Assembly (NCBI RefSeq): GCF_000002515.2
Contig: NC_006040.1
Location: 496,001-560,000, forward strand
Source: Kluyveromyces lactis
Taxonomy: Eukaryota > Ascomycota > Saccharomycetes > Saccharomycetales > Saccharomycetaceae
Direction: 5' to 3'
DNA length: 64,000 nucleotides
Shown: positions 9,443 to 22,034 of the stretch, one piece after another
How positions within the stretch are numbered: the first letter of the stretch is position 1
How the letters are laid out: every line of letters begins with the position of its first letter
The notes under the pieces: model-generated
The model's input: only the letters and a program-made list of their open reading frames with translations
Databases searched by the model: none
What the model was told of the DNA's origin: nothing
Translations under genes and position numbers: made by a program

Positions 9443-9825
9443 TTTTCCAGCATGTGAAGATAAACAAATAAACGTATCCTGTTCAACAGCCAGAAAGGTC
9501 TCGTGGTGTTCCAAATATAATTAGGATGGATGAAAGTGTCGCAGCTTATACCGTCTATTGAATTCTTTCACGATGTACTTTGAAAGATATGCATATGTTT
9601 ACGTTTATGTTAATGACAGGCATTCGATAGTTAGATTACATGTTGAAAAGACCCAATTTCAAAACAATGGAAAATACATAAAGATACTGATCACGTGATG
9701 ACCAGCAACTGACACAGCAAATACCCGACAGTTAGGTTACATACAAACTAACGTATCTAAAATATAGGAATAAAACGGGATTCTTAGATAATAGTGCCGG
9801 TGGCTTCAGATGTTGGTAGTGTCAT
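9443..9825. other. SWP82 upstream gap with CACGTG palindrome
   Basis: This 383-bp gap holds the SWP82 promoter and the 3' end of the SDR gene. A 10-bp palindrome, ATCACGTGAT, lies at 9690-9699 and fits a Cbf1/Pho4-type E-box. No AT-rich block followed by a CDEIII-like motif is next to it, so I do not read it as a centromere. Nothing else is evident. Confidence 0.5.
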
Positions 9826-10707
9826 TCATTGAGCCAACTTAAGATTTGCAAGAAGTTCTTCTGAGGCCTTGATATAATTCCTGGCGTAATCATCAGTAAA
9901 ATCTTTTGATGGAAGGATCGGGTTAGCATTCTTGTCAAACATGGCGCCTGAATGAGTTTCCAATTCTGGGGCAACTAGCAAGGGGCCTAACTTTTCAGCG
10001 TATTGCTCTGCAGTCTGATTTGTCATACCTATGAACCATTCTACCACTCTTGACTTCCAAGTGTCTTTACCAAGGTAATTATCTCTAATATTTGTCCTGA
10101 TGAGCCCCGGATTCAACCCATAAAAATTGACAGTAGCAAACCTATTCTTAAAGTCCAAAACTAGAGCTTCATTACCGGCTACTGTTTTCATATGTGTGGA
10201 AATAGCTCCGTAAGATTCTTCTGAATTCAAATCTCTATAATCTCCCATATAGTTATCACCGGGGAAACCCATTACAAATACGCGAGGTTTTTTCTCACCA
10301 TGTTCCTTCAATCTGGGTACCAAATGATTCATCATCACTAGTCGGCTGATATAACTGACGGCCAAATCTTCTTCTAGACCTTCGCTAGTCTCACGTCTCG
10401 CTGGAGGAGCCAAAACTCCCGTAGTGAAGATAAGAAGATCCAACTTTTCAGCAGGTAACAATTCCGCAACTCTGGATGCCTCTGACACCAAACCTAGGTC
10501 AGCCTGGATAAATTCAATACCTTCAACATTTTCGTCTCTGAACGTTCTACCAACAACGATGACTTTAGCACCCTTTTGTGCCAACACTCTTGCCAACTCA
10601 CGGCCAATACCGCCCGTTCCTCCTACGATAGCAACATATTTATTATCTAAATTGAGTTCAATCAATTTTTGAGCCTTCGTATATACAATATCAGGATTGG
10701 TCTTCAT
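9826..10707 (-). CDS. Short-chain dehydrogenase-like protein with an atypical active site
   Basis: The product has 293 residues from the ATG at 10707 (MKTNPDIVYTKAQ); longer frames lack support. A Rossmann dinucleotide motif is clear (VAIVGGTGGIGRELAR, residues 25-40), with a second strand ending VVGR near 51-54 that suggests NADP. The usual NNAG is replaced by FTTGVL (94-99), and at the expected YxxxK site the sequence reads S170-THM-K174, so the catalytic tyrosine seems replaced by serine. It may be an SDR that has lost or changed its catalysis, or the true tyrosine may be the nearby Y166. No specific substrate can be given. The promoter shared with PEP4 has a cluster of stress-response elements, so stress induction is plausible. 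Confidence 0.75.
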   Translation of the reverse strand: MKTNPDIVYTKAQKLIELNLDNKYVAIVGGTGGIGRELARVLAQKGAKVIVVGRTFRDENVEGIEFIQADLGLVSEASRVAELLPAEKLDLLIFTTGVLAPPARRETSEGLEEDLAVSYISRLVMMNHLVPRLKEHGEKKPRVFVMGFPGDNYMGDYRDLNSEESYGAISTHMKTVAGNEALVLDFKNRFATVNFYGLNPGLIRTNIRDNYLGKDTWKSRVVEWFIGMTNQTAEQYAEKLGPLLVAPELETHSGAMFDKNANPILPSKDFTDDYARNYIKASEELLANLKLAQ

Positions 10708-12784
<2,077 letters not shown>

Positions 12785-13712
12785 TTGTTAAAAAAGCGAT
12801 CGAATTGTAACCTTTTGAATTGGAGTTCAGCTTCTATTAACTCGACAACTCTAAAAAAATAATTAAATAAGACGGTTAACTTACTGCTATATTAATTGAA
12901 TGTCAGTTTCACAAATCGAATTAGCTAACAAAGTATAACAACACTTGGTGACAAATAAACCTTAAAATACCTAAAAGAATTCTTTCCTATTTCATCATAA
13001 AACAATTGTGTTCCTTCCTCTAAATATATAGACGATGGACATTATTCAATTGGCTTTGGCTTTGGCTACCTATAAATGATTCATAAAATGTCGATAAATT
13101 GCCTTTATCAGAATCTCTTTTTCATTTCTCTCCCAAAATTCAAGTATCGATTTTAGTTACATTTTTTTTTATGTTACTTTCACAAGGTCTGTTAAAAGTA
13201 GTGAATATTTCTATAGTAGAATAGGCCTACCAAAAAATTCATATATATTTTTTCATTTTATTTGGAGCACATGCCACTCTCAACTTCTCTGATCTGTCAG
13301 GCGCCTCTTGATCCGTTCTTGATTTTGTTAACGTTGGTGTCGAGATGTGTGTGAATTGCCAACTCTCCTTGATGAAGATAGTTCTCAATTATAACTCAAA
13401 TAGGTAATTTGTCAACATAATAGACATATTTCGATATCTAAAAAAAATGATAGTAAGATGAGACACAAGGTCAAACACTAATCATTAACAGTAGTCTGAC
13501 ATTTATCTATTTGCCCATACATCTGTCCCTGCATAATATATATGGCCTTGCTTCACATTATCTTCACTGGATCAGCTTCATACTCAAAATTTTCGTACTG
13601 TTATTATTTGTGATTAAACAATCATATTAGGACACAATATTGGATTACGCAAGGATTTGCATTGCAACGAAAATATAGCAGAGTAACACACCCTTGAGAT
13701 AGCCAATCGATC
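12785..13712. other. PEP4-KIP2 intergenic region
   Basis: This 0.93-kb AT-rich gap contains the PEP4 3' UTR and the KIP2 promoter. I saw no ORF, RNA gene or repeat that I could support in it. Confidence 0.5.
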
Positions 13713-15719
13713 ATGATTACCAAACCAGTGGCACTTCCACTCCATACATCATCGTACAATTCACCCAAAAGATTGATGAGACCTCCCAGCACACCAAATC
13801 TAAGAACTTCATCAACAGTAAGGCCAAGATCAACTTCCTCGTCATCTTCGAGTCAATGTTCTTCACCAGCAAGAAGTTCTTCTACGAAGGCCGCTTCTCC
13901 AATTCGTGGCGGGAGAAGTTCATACCAGGGTACCATTTCGGTAGGGGTAAGAATCAAGCCTACTCATGGAAAACAAGATTCTTGGCACGTAAATAACAAC
14001 TCCATTATTCATGAAGAGTTTGGGGAATTTAACTTCGACCATGTTTTCAGTCCGGAGATGAATAACGATCGAGTATATGAGACTATGGCATTGCCTATGA
14101 TAGATAAATTATTCGAGGGATTTAATTGTACAATTTTCGCTTATGGTATGACTGGTTCAGGTAAGACATATACCATGAGTGGATCCAAATCAGGTCCTGG
14201 TATAATACCCATGTGCGTTGACACTATTTTCGATCGTATCAATGTGGGATTACCTCGCAAAAAGTTTACTGTCAGAGTATCCTATTTGGAAATTTACAAC
14301 GAGAGAATATTTGATCTATTGAATTTACCACAGGGCAAAACTTTAAATAGCAATATTATGGTGCCCAGTTCGACATTGACTAATGATCTTAAGCTTCGAG
14401 ATGACTTGAAATACGGGGTTAAAGTTGTTGGTTTAGTTGAGAGAAATGTTAGCAGTAATAAAGAGTTAATGAAGTGCATATCGATTGGAGATCATAACCG
14501 TAAGACTGGAGAGACTGATTTTAATACAAGATCCTCTAGATCTCACGCTGTGGTCCTTATCCGTGTATTCTGCACCGATGAAATAACTGGCGAGCAAGTG
14601 ATGAGTACATTATCTCTGTGTGATTTAGCTGGGTCCGAAAGAGCTACGGGGCAACAAGAAAGAAGGAAAGAGGGAGCTTACATCAACAAATCGTTATTAG
14701 CTCTTGGAACAGTGATATCTAAATTGAGTATGGAAAGTTCGGGCCTTTCTACAAATGTAGGCCATATTCCATACAGAGATTCCAAGTTAACAAGAATATT
14801 ACAACCTGCACTAAGCGGGGACTCGTTAGTCGCTACCATATGTACTGTGGATACAAGGCCCGAGACAAGTACGGAATCTATCAATACGATACGGTTCGCC
14901 AGCAGGGCAAAAAACATCAGTTTGGCTGTAAAGCGTAACGAAGCCGACAGCAACGTAAGCAAGAGCCAATTAATCCAAACATTGCGGAAACAAGTACGAG
15001 AACAGCAAATAACCATCGACAATTTGACCAGGGGGAAAGGTTTCATTGGATCCGGAATAAGTTCAGATACATCACTACTAAGGGAGAACGAGCTTCTAAA
15101 GATGAAGGTAGAACATTATGAAAGACTGGAAACGTTAGAACCTAGTATCTTGAAAGATACCGAATTAGTGGAAATCATTGACATGCTCCCACAGGATATT
15201 GGTGTGATGTTAGAGACAAAATTGGTCAACATGGACTCTCAATTACAAGAGTCGAAGAGGTATATATCACAGCTAGAGAGTGCAAGGACTCGAGATGCTT
15301 CTGCCACTGCAGCCACTGCAGAGTTGCTGTCCAATGTATCAGATATCGATTTGACACAAGTGTTACATGAACAAGAGCAAGAATTGATGCAGTTGCATCA
15401 ATCTCTTGAAAGGAAGGATAAAATGATAGAAGCGTTGAAGAGCGCGAAGAGACTAAGACAACAACTTGCAGAGTACACGGGAGAAGCTGTGTCTGCTACT
15501 GACTCCGACATTGAGATTGGAACCGCAACTGCTGCTAACGTTCTCAAACCGATATCGCCGAATGCCAGCGATTTGAACAGACAAGAAAGACCAATTACGA
15601 TTGGAAGCGGTACAAGTATCACAACTACCAGCGACAGCAGCGGTACTGGCAGTGATTACCTAAAACCCGTACCGAAGTACTCCATTGCATCAGATGTATT
15701 TCCGAAATCAGTTCTATAG
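13713..15719 (+). CDS. KIP2: Kip2-type kinesin motor
   Basis: Kip2 is a plus-end-directed kinesin that stabilises cytoplasmic microtubules and carries Bik1 and dynein to plus ends. The 668-residue product has a Ser/Pro-rich basic N-terminal tail (residues 1-72), then the motor: P-loop GMTGSGKT at 145-152, NTRSSRSH and DLAGSER switch motifs, and IPYRDSKLTRILQPAL. Coiled-coil segments follow from about 415 to 600, and the tail is Ser/Thr-rich. The N-terminal SP/TP and RxxS sites match the phospho-regulated extension of S. cerevisiae Kip2 (706 residues). Position next to PEP4 matches YPL155C. Confidence 0.96.
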   Translation: MITKPVALPLHTSSYNSPKRLMRPPSTPNLRTSSTVRPRSTSSSSSSQCSSPARSSSTKAASPIRGGRSSYQGTISVGVRIKPTHGKQDSWHVNNNSIIHEEFGEFNFDHVFSPEMNNDRVYETMALPMIDKLFEGFNCTIFAYGMTGSGKTYTMSGSKSGPGIIPMCVDTIFDRINVGLPRKKFTVRVSYLEIYNERIFDLLNLPQGKTLNSNIMVPSSTLTNDLKLRDDLKYGVKVVGLVERNVSSNKELMKCISIGDHNRKTGETDFNTRSSRSHAVVLIRVFCTDEITGEQVMSTLSLCDLAGSERATGQQERRKEGAYINKSLLALGTVISKLSMESSGLSTNVGHIPYRDSKLTRILQPALSGDSLVATICTVDTRPETSTESINTIRFASRAKNISLAVKRNEADSNVSKSQLIQTLRKQVREQQITIDNLTRGKGFIGSGISSDTSLLRENELLKMKVEHYERLETLEPSILKDTELVEIIDMLPQDIGVMLETKLVNMDSQLQESKRYISQLESARTRDASATAATAELLSNVSDIDLTQVLHEQEQELMQLHQSLERKDKMIEALKSAKRLRQQLAEYTGEAVSATDSDIEIGTATAANVLKPISPNASDLNRQERPITIGSGTSITTTSDSSGTGSDYLKPVPKYSIASDVFPKSVL

Positions 15720-16610
15720 GGTGTCTAACAGCAGAAACACCCGATTTCACATCAAAGAAGGTCGAGCATTCTGCTGAAGCTCGAATGTATGCACCTTGCA
15801 ACGCTTCGAGGGTCTCAAAAACACGCTCTTAGAAAAACTAGCACTGAGGAAAATCAAAAAGAAATTTTATATCCAATTTCACCCGGCAACAAAACTAGAT
15901 AGGAAAGAACTTATGAGTAACAACATCTTCTAAAGACAAAAAATACGAACCTACAGAATCAGTAAGCAACGGTTAATAAGTAACACATAGACACAGAAAC
16001 ACACCTGCTTCTGTTTTTGTAATCTTCCTTTCTCCCATTTTATCTTCCCTCGAGGTCTCCCAGTCCGGACTGCGAAACTTCCCTAATTTTTTCATTTTTA
16101 CGCTTTTTGATTTACGTGATTTTCTCGTGGAACATGTCTTATTCCTTACTCCCTGTACCTCAATTGGGATTTCCGACTCTTGCCTGATCCCCAATAACAG
16201 TCGGGGATATTATTCGGGCTGTGTCCTGCGCATGTTTTAGTGTTTTTTATCAGCAATTTGGTGTATTATTTCGATTTTCCTTTGATTTTCCAAAAGGAAC
16301 CACCAATAAATCGAGGAATGAAACTAGATACGTTAGTTCTGTGCGAACCTTTCTGTGACTTTTTTCATAACTTCTCTCGCTTTACAAAACAAGGCTTCGA
16401 GAAATAAAGTTGGGGTAACCAAGTTTTTCTGAAGAAAGTACCAAAGGAAAGCATAATCACATTTATAAACACACACATATATATATATGTAGGTATGTCT
16501 ATATAGTTACATTTATAAAGGTATCCCAACCTTTCTCTTGTTGCATGTGGTTAGGTATATGTTTTTATGCGTAGTGCAACGCGAAAATTGACAATAAATC
16601 ATTGTGAAAT
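15720..16610. promoter_or_regulatory. KIP2-PRM4 intergenic region
   Basis: This 0.89-kb gap holds the PRM4 promoter. One ATGAAACT, close to the Ste12 pheromone-response element, lies at 16318-16325, and an alternating CA/TA tract lies at 16469-16488. PRM4 is pheromone-regulated in S. cerevisiae, so the motif may be functional, but a single match is weak. No RNA gene was seen. Confidence 0.4.
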
Positions 16611-17456
16611 ATGGGTCTCAGATCCGGTAAGACAAGTAAGAAGGGCAATAGATTAGTGGTAACCTCGCTTGTGTTGTTTAGTGTCGTTTTGCTTATCCTG
16701 TACAGTGTCGGTAGCGATGAGTCGTTTATGAATTACAAGCAGTTTTCGCTTGGAACTTTGCAGATTGGTGCCGAAGATGATTCTGATGTAAGTGCACTAC
16801 CAAGTATTGATGGTAGCATTAGTAGCATTAGTAGTGGAATCAACTATGCTTCTACGAATATTGCTGCAGATTCTATTGTGGAGGAGAAACTTGTGATCAA
16901 CGAAGCTGAAGGTACTAAGCGGATGGAACTACGTAAACACAAGGTCCTGTCACCTAAGATGACGGCTCCTCTGGAATCCGAAGTAGCACCGGTAATAGTT
17001 GAACACGGCGGATCCAGTGGAACTGGTGGAATCACTGTTAGTAATGAGCGGTTCAGTCCAAGCTTAGGATTTCAGCAGATCTTGAATACTTCGCCAGTGA
17101 TTCTTTTCATAAAATCTTCTGAGAAAAACTCTGTGGATTTGAAGAATGTTTTGACGTTAGAGTACACTTTTTCTCCAGAGATTATTGTTGTTGACTTGGA
17201 CAAACATCAATTTGGTGACTCTATGCAAGAATATATCCAGTTGAATAGGCTAGCAACTTATAAATCAAACTATGGAGAATCTTCGAAATCTCCTGATGTC
17301 CCATATTTATTCATTAATGGCGTTTCCTTAATCAACAAATCTTTGAAAGACGATATATTGAACAAGCATGCAGACGGGTCCCTTCTATCAAAGCTTAGAC
17401 ACGTTGCTGATAGTAAGGTATCTATTTCAAAGGTGGATATCCCATCCAACTCTTGA
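16611..17456 (+). CDS. PRM4: Prm4-like membrane protein with glutaredoxin-like C-terminus
   Basis: The product has 281 residues; S. cerevisiae Prm4 (YPL156C) has 284 and lies in the same position between KIP2 and TGS1. A short basic N-terminus (GLRSGKTSKKGNR) precedes one membrane span at about residues 15-33, which predicts a type II protein. A low-complexity Ser/Ile linker follows, then a C-terminal region from about 150 (SPVILFIKSS..., DVPYLFINGVSLI) that resembles a glutaredoxin-like fold but lacks the CxxC active site. The function is not known; the S. cerevisiae gene is induced by pheromone. Confidence 0.88.
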   Translation: MGLRSGKTSKKGNRLVVTSLVLFSVVLLILYSVGSDESFMNYKQFSLGTLQIGAEDDSDVSALPSIDGSISSISSGINYASTNIAADSIVEEKLVINEAEGTKRMELRKHKVLSPKMTAPLESEVAPVIVEHGGSSGTGGITVSNERFSPSLGFQQILNTSPVILFIKSSEKNSVDLKNVLTLEYTFSPEIIVVDLDKHQFGDSMQEYIQLNRLATYKSNYGESSKSPDVPYLFINGVSLINKSLKDDILNKHADGSLLSKLRHVADSKVSISKVDIPSNS

Positions 17457-17733
17457 GTTCCTTGCATTTTTGGTGGTTATTTGCTTGTATGAACAAAGTA
17501 AAGAATCATTTTAATGAGTGTTTTATGACGACCTATATTTCTCGCTTCTCGCATTTTACTACTATTTTTGGGCTCCTGCGGAAAGGAAGCCATTTTCCAT
17601 TACTTTTGTTTCCATTTTATATGTATTATAATTTCTATAATAATACTTGAGGTGATCAGTATACTAATATTTCAATCTACAAAAAGTCCATTAAGCACTC
17701 AAGTGTGAAACACAAGTGTGAAATACAAATGTT

Positions 17734-18645
17734 TCAATACAAATCCTCCATTTTAATTTCAAGATCTTTCGATGATCTTTTATTATTTAATTCATGCGAT
17801 TCCTCTTCCTCTATTTCTGTTGGATAGTACTCAGAAAAATCATAGAATGGTCTCCCCCAAAATGCAAGTATTCCTTTCATGTAACCGTTATCCTTAACAT
17901 AAACAACTTTACATTTTTCATCAGGGCCTAATAAGTCATGAGTAATTGAGGACAACTGATCAAGATCTGAGTTTCTCGGTAGAAACAAAACTACATTCTG
18001 ACATACAGAGAAGAAAACGCTAAGTATCTTTGATAATGGCGACGGCTGTAAATGTTCTTCGAGGTCATAAGTGTCCTGTCTCAAATAGTCAACACCACCC
18101 CACGGAGGTGAAGCAAATATGCAATCGGGTGTTTTTCCCAAGTTCTTGACTAAAGTCTTTTTCAATGATTCTTCCCAGTCACCATATATCAGTTTAAGCT
18201 TGACAGCAGAATTGTAACACTCAGCATTCTTATAGGCACAATACAAATGGTCGATATTTGAATCTATCCCGTAAACTTTCTCAAATAATCTTGCAAACTG
18301 AATGGTATTACCACCGCCTCCACAAAACACATCAACAATACAATTTCCATTGGGTAGACAATGCCTAACATAATTTGCAGTAAACTGTGCAAGATTTTCG
18401 GGTGTGACACTAAACCACAATTCGTCTGTTAAATATATGTTACCATTATTTATGAGCTTGAAAATGGTTGCCCTATTTTTCCAGAACTTGAATAATTTCT
18501 TATCATTCGGCCTTTGGTAAGGGTTTATTCTGTAACTATCATCGAAGAAATGTTTCTTTAATCGATGCCTTACTTTTATATTGTTTATTCCATCTATTCC
18601 TTCAAAACATCCAAGATCTTTTGGCGTCTTTAAGAGCCACGACAT
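17734..18645 (-). CDS. TGS1: Tgs1, trimethylguanosine synthase
   Basis: Tgs1 converts the m7G cap of snRNAs and snoRNAs to the trimethylguanosine cap in the nucleolus. The 303-residue product has the family signatures in order: DELWFSVTPE at about 74-83, the S-adenosylmethionine-binding DVFCGGGGNTIQFA at 105-118, GIDSN after the next strand, and the catalytic-site ASPPWGG at 178-184. S. cerevisiae Tgs1 has 315 residues. It is convergent with PRM4 and divergent from AIM44, as for YPL157W. The C-terminal 25 residues are charged and probably disordered. Confidence 0.96.
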   Translation of the reverse strand: MSWLLKTPKDLGCFEGIDGINNIKVRHRLKKHFFDDSYRINPYQRPNDKKLFKFWKNRATIFKLINNGNIYLTDELWFSVTPENLAQFTANYVRHCLPNGNCIVDVFCGGGGNTIQFARLFEKVYGIDSNIDHLYCAYKNAECYNSAVKLKLIYGDWEESLKKTLVKNLGKTPDCIFASPPWGGVDYLRQDTYDLEEHLQPSPLSKILSVFFSVCQNVVLFLPRNSDLDQLSSITHDLLGPDEKCKVVYVKDNGYMKGILAFWGRPFYDFSEYYPTEIEEEESHELNNKRSSKDLEIKMEDLY

Positions 18646-20037
18646 CTGGCTTTAAATAAATATCTTAATGACTTGGACAACAGTTCTGCTCCATTATTTT
18701 AAACTATAACTATATTATGTGTTGTTTTTACTATCCCATCTCATCGCATCTCTCTGCATTAATTTTGTTAAATTTATAAAATGATGGTTGCAGAAAAGAA
18801 ATCCAATATAGAAAGGAACTATTAGCAAGTGCCATCTCCAAGATGTGTGATTTTACCAACATCTGACCTGCATCTACAAACCCTTGCCTTTCTAGTTGTT
18901 AACAATGCGGCATGTCTGCATTTACTTTAGGTGTAAAGTAGAGAATACCTCTCTCTTGTAGCCCCGCTTTGCTGAAAACTTTGACATAGAACGAATACTC
19001 TTCAACAAAAAAGGATATAGGGGTACTTCATCTCCCACCGTTCCAAAAAGAGTACAGTAGACTCTGTTCTGAAGTTATACCTGTAGATAAACCGTTGAAT
19101 GTAACTGTTTACCAGAATATGGTAAAGTCAGTTAGTTCTTCGGTTGTCAGCTTGATTTAATATCATAGCGAATTTCAAGTTTTCGAGTTCCTTCGTCATT
19201 AACCAGAAAATATAATGGATTTGGCACTAAAGTAATTACATAAAATGGTAGTGAAATACATCAAGACAAAATACTGATAAAAGAAAGCAGGTTATCATTG
19301 TTCTGCTATTATTCTGAAACAGTCTTAACTTAGTTTTGAGATGACGATACATTATGTGACACCAAATATATATTGGTACAAAATGCAACAAATATCTGGT
19401 ATTCTAAAAGTATATATATAAACTCAGTTCATGATGATAATCTAGGCACTCTGATGTTAAGAGAATTATAGATGGGCAGGCTGTCACTTGGGCTGAATGA
19501 ATAATTTCCTTTCAAGATATCCTTATGAGTAAGATGTTGTGAAACAGGTCACGTGTGTATTCCATCGTGGTGTACGGATGAGATTTCTGCCCAGCATCTA
19601 ATTTCCCTTTTCATTACGAACCCAGCATGAAATTTAGCATGTCTTTGCAGATAAGGGCAAGCTGATACAAGGTCAGCAATATTTGCTATTCCAGTAGAGT
19701 GTCGTATGCGGCCTCTAGTAAATATGGCTGGCCCTGCAACTAATCATTGATACTGAATCAGGTCAGCTTGTTCCTTAAATTGTTGTCTGGTATCATCCTT
19801 TCAGTATCTATATATATATATATATATATATATTTGAAGGAATGAATGAAGAACTTGAATAAGCTGAATGGGGAAAGCGATTCCACGATTGTATGAGTCT
19901 TTTTTGTCATCATGAGCCACTTGCGTAACCTTTCCTGGTGCAAGCTTCGTAAAATATCTTAAAAGCGTTACTCAAAATTACGTGCAATACTGTTATCATC
20001 GAATACTCTAGCTGGTAAATACTGAATTACCGAATAA
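18646..20037. other. TGS1-AIM44 divergent intergenic region
   Basis: This 1.4-kb region is long for the window. It holds the two promoters, a TGAAACA at 19539-19545 beside a TCACGTGTG E-box, and a (TA)n microsatellite at 19809-19833. I found no tRNA, snoRNA box pair or ORF that I could defend. The length leaves room for an unannotated transcript. Confidence 0.4.
19809..19833. repeat. (TA)n microsatellite
   Basis: About twelve uninterrupted TA units lie in the AIM44 upstream region. Simple repeats of this kind are common in yeast promoters and are likely to vary in length between strains. Confidence 0.9.
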
Positions 20038-21816
20038 ATGATCAGAACTCCCACAAGAACCAAAACCAAGTCCTATAATGGATCTCAATCAGAATTTAGG
20101 TTCCCAGATGTTGAAGTTTTGGCTCATCTTAAATTGCCAGAACATGGTTTAAACAACCATCATCTACTAAACGAGCAATTGAATAAGAAGCCAGAAGACG
20201 ATATTCACTCCCAGCATTTATCTGACTATACCACGACAAATTCCAACTCCGGTAACTCATCTAATGGATACTACTCATTTGCTAACATATCTGATAATAC
20301 GACTAATCCTGACAAGTTGTCTGCTGTCAAGAACACAGCTTGTGCAATTGGAAACAACAGGTACTCATATATATCATCTTCCGGTTCTTCAGTGCATTAT
20401 CCTGGAACACTGGCACCGGACAGAACACCTAGAATATGTCCCACAAACTCACCTGAATTTGGCAGGCCATTGGATGGTAACTTTGATATGCAATGCATAC
20501 CAGAAGCATATTCTACGGTTACCTCTGATTTCACTTTGCCGACTGCCGACAATATTTCTTTCCAGTTCACACTGTCATCTGGTAACTCCACTGCAATGCT
20601 AAAGAAGCGTAGTACGCCGTCTACGAAAACGCGAAACGCCACGAACTTAAGTGAGAAACGGAAATCATCAGTCAAAAGATCAACTTCGACTGTGTCAAGA
20701 AGGTCGAATATAAAAAGATCAAATGCGATAAGATGCAAAGGTGGACTCTTACACTATTTCACTAAGCTCGGTAAACGTGTAAGATTAAACCTTAAGAAGT
20801 TCCACCTGGCTCTAAAACGCAAACTCTTTACGTACAAACAACGTCATTTCGCAAAGTCTGATAAGAGGACAACATCACATTTACTTCGTTCAAACGGGTA
20901 TTTCGCAAATATTAAGAGGTCACAATCGATGAGATCAATGGCTTCTTACTCTGATACATCCTCTCCAACCGTTCCATCTGGATTGGATATAAAGAATACC
21001 CCGATTGTCAAGCATTCCTCCAACATCAACCATCGTTCATTGAGGAGAACTCCATCCTCTATTAAGCGTGCAGCATCGATCCTTACGAGCAGTAATTCAC
21101 TTATTTTTTCTAGAAGTAATTCTTCCGTCGGAAGAACTGATTCAACCCGTTTAGTTAGGTCTCAACCTTCTCTAAATTTAAACTTAGCGGTAAGACAACC
21201 TTCCATCGTTGTTAAAAATAAGGTGATACCACTTTCTCAATTCGATCATGACGATTATTGTATTAGAGAAGAAGACGAAGACGAAGAAGACGAAGATGAA
21301 TATATTATCGATACACAAAAGATGCAACCACTAAAGTCAGAGATGGGATCTATTACATCATCCTTACATGATGGTGATTCTGTCTTCGAAGACGCTATGA
21401 GTTCGTCTGCCTCAATGGAATCATTGAGTGAATCTGTCAAAATTCTGAATGCAAATAAGGCTTGGGATTCTTACCTTCGTGCAGTTATCTCACAAAGAAT
21501 TTTGATGAGATTGCAAGTCGCGAAGTTCCAAGCTTCACAAGATCACCATACTTACAAAGAATTGCTTGACGCCATTGTCACAGACTATGAAAGCGATGCT
21601 ATCTTTTCGAATAACGACGCACAAACAGAAAATGACTCCATGTCAGAATGTGACTCCCCTCATGAGTTCGACACTCTAACTGATTCCTCGAGAAGTACAC
21701 CAGCAGTTGTTCCACAGAGTTTACGCGAAAGCTTTTCGTCATTAGCTAATTTCCAAACCTCTGTGAAAGCCGGTGTTCGGAGAAATCTAACATTACCTGT
21801 AGGTATCAGCATCTGA
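20038..21816 (+). CDS. AIM44: Aim44/Gps1-like bud-neck protein
   Basis: In S. cerevisiae, Aim44 (Gps1, YPL158C) marks the cytokinesis site at the bud neck and helps keep Cdc42 from being re-used there. The 592-residue product is largely disordered: Ser/Asn-rich at the N-terminus, a very basic region at about residues 195-300 ([30 protein letters not shown]...) that could bind membrane lipid, Ser/Arg-rich repeats, an acidic run [12 protein letters not shown] near 410-421, and a more conserved helical segment with [23 protein letters not shown] (given by its ends) near 475-500. It is shorter than the 758 residues of S. cerevisiae. Identity rests mainly on synteny between TGS1 and PET20 plus the composition. 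Confidence 0.85.
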
Positions 21817-22034
21817 TATCTCATTTCAATACATTAGCATTAGGAGAGAGCCCATTTATTATTGACATATTTTTCCTGGACATAACTCCCTTCTTCCACC
21901 TCCCCTCATTAGCATTACAACATCATTGATTCCTATATATTCATATTAAGATAACCACGTTTGTTGTTCATATTTATCGCATTTCTAGTTCTCAACAGAT
22001 AGAGTCAGATATAGACAGGGTTGTTTAATTAACT

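Noticed and set aside
9443-9514. Upstream extension of the SWP82 frame to 9514
   Set aside because: It would begin at TTG, whereas an ATG exists at 9442. Similar TTG extensions were rejected for EMP47, AMD1, the GNAT gene, the YBR287W-type gene and the 60926-61447 gene.
9690-9699. ATCACGTGAT as a centromere CDEI element
   Set aside because: The flanks lack a long AT-rich CDEII and a TTCCGAA-type CDEIII. It is more likely an ordinary Cbf1/Pho4 E-box. The same holds for CACGTG motifs at 10990, 19548, 29975, 50725 and 62590.
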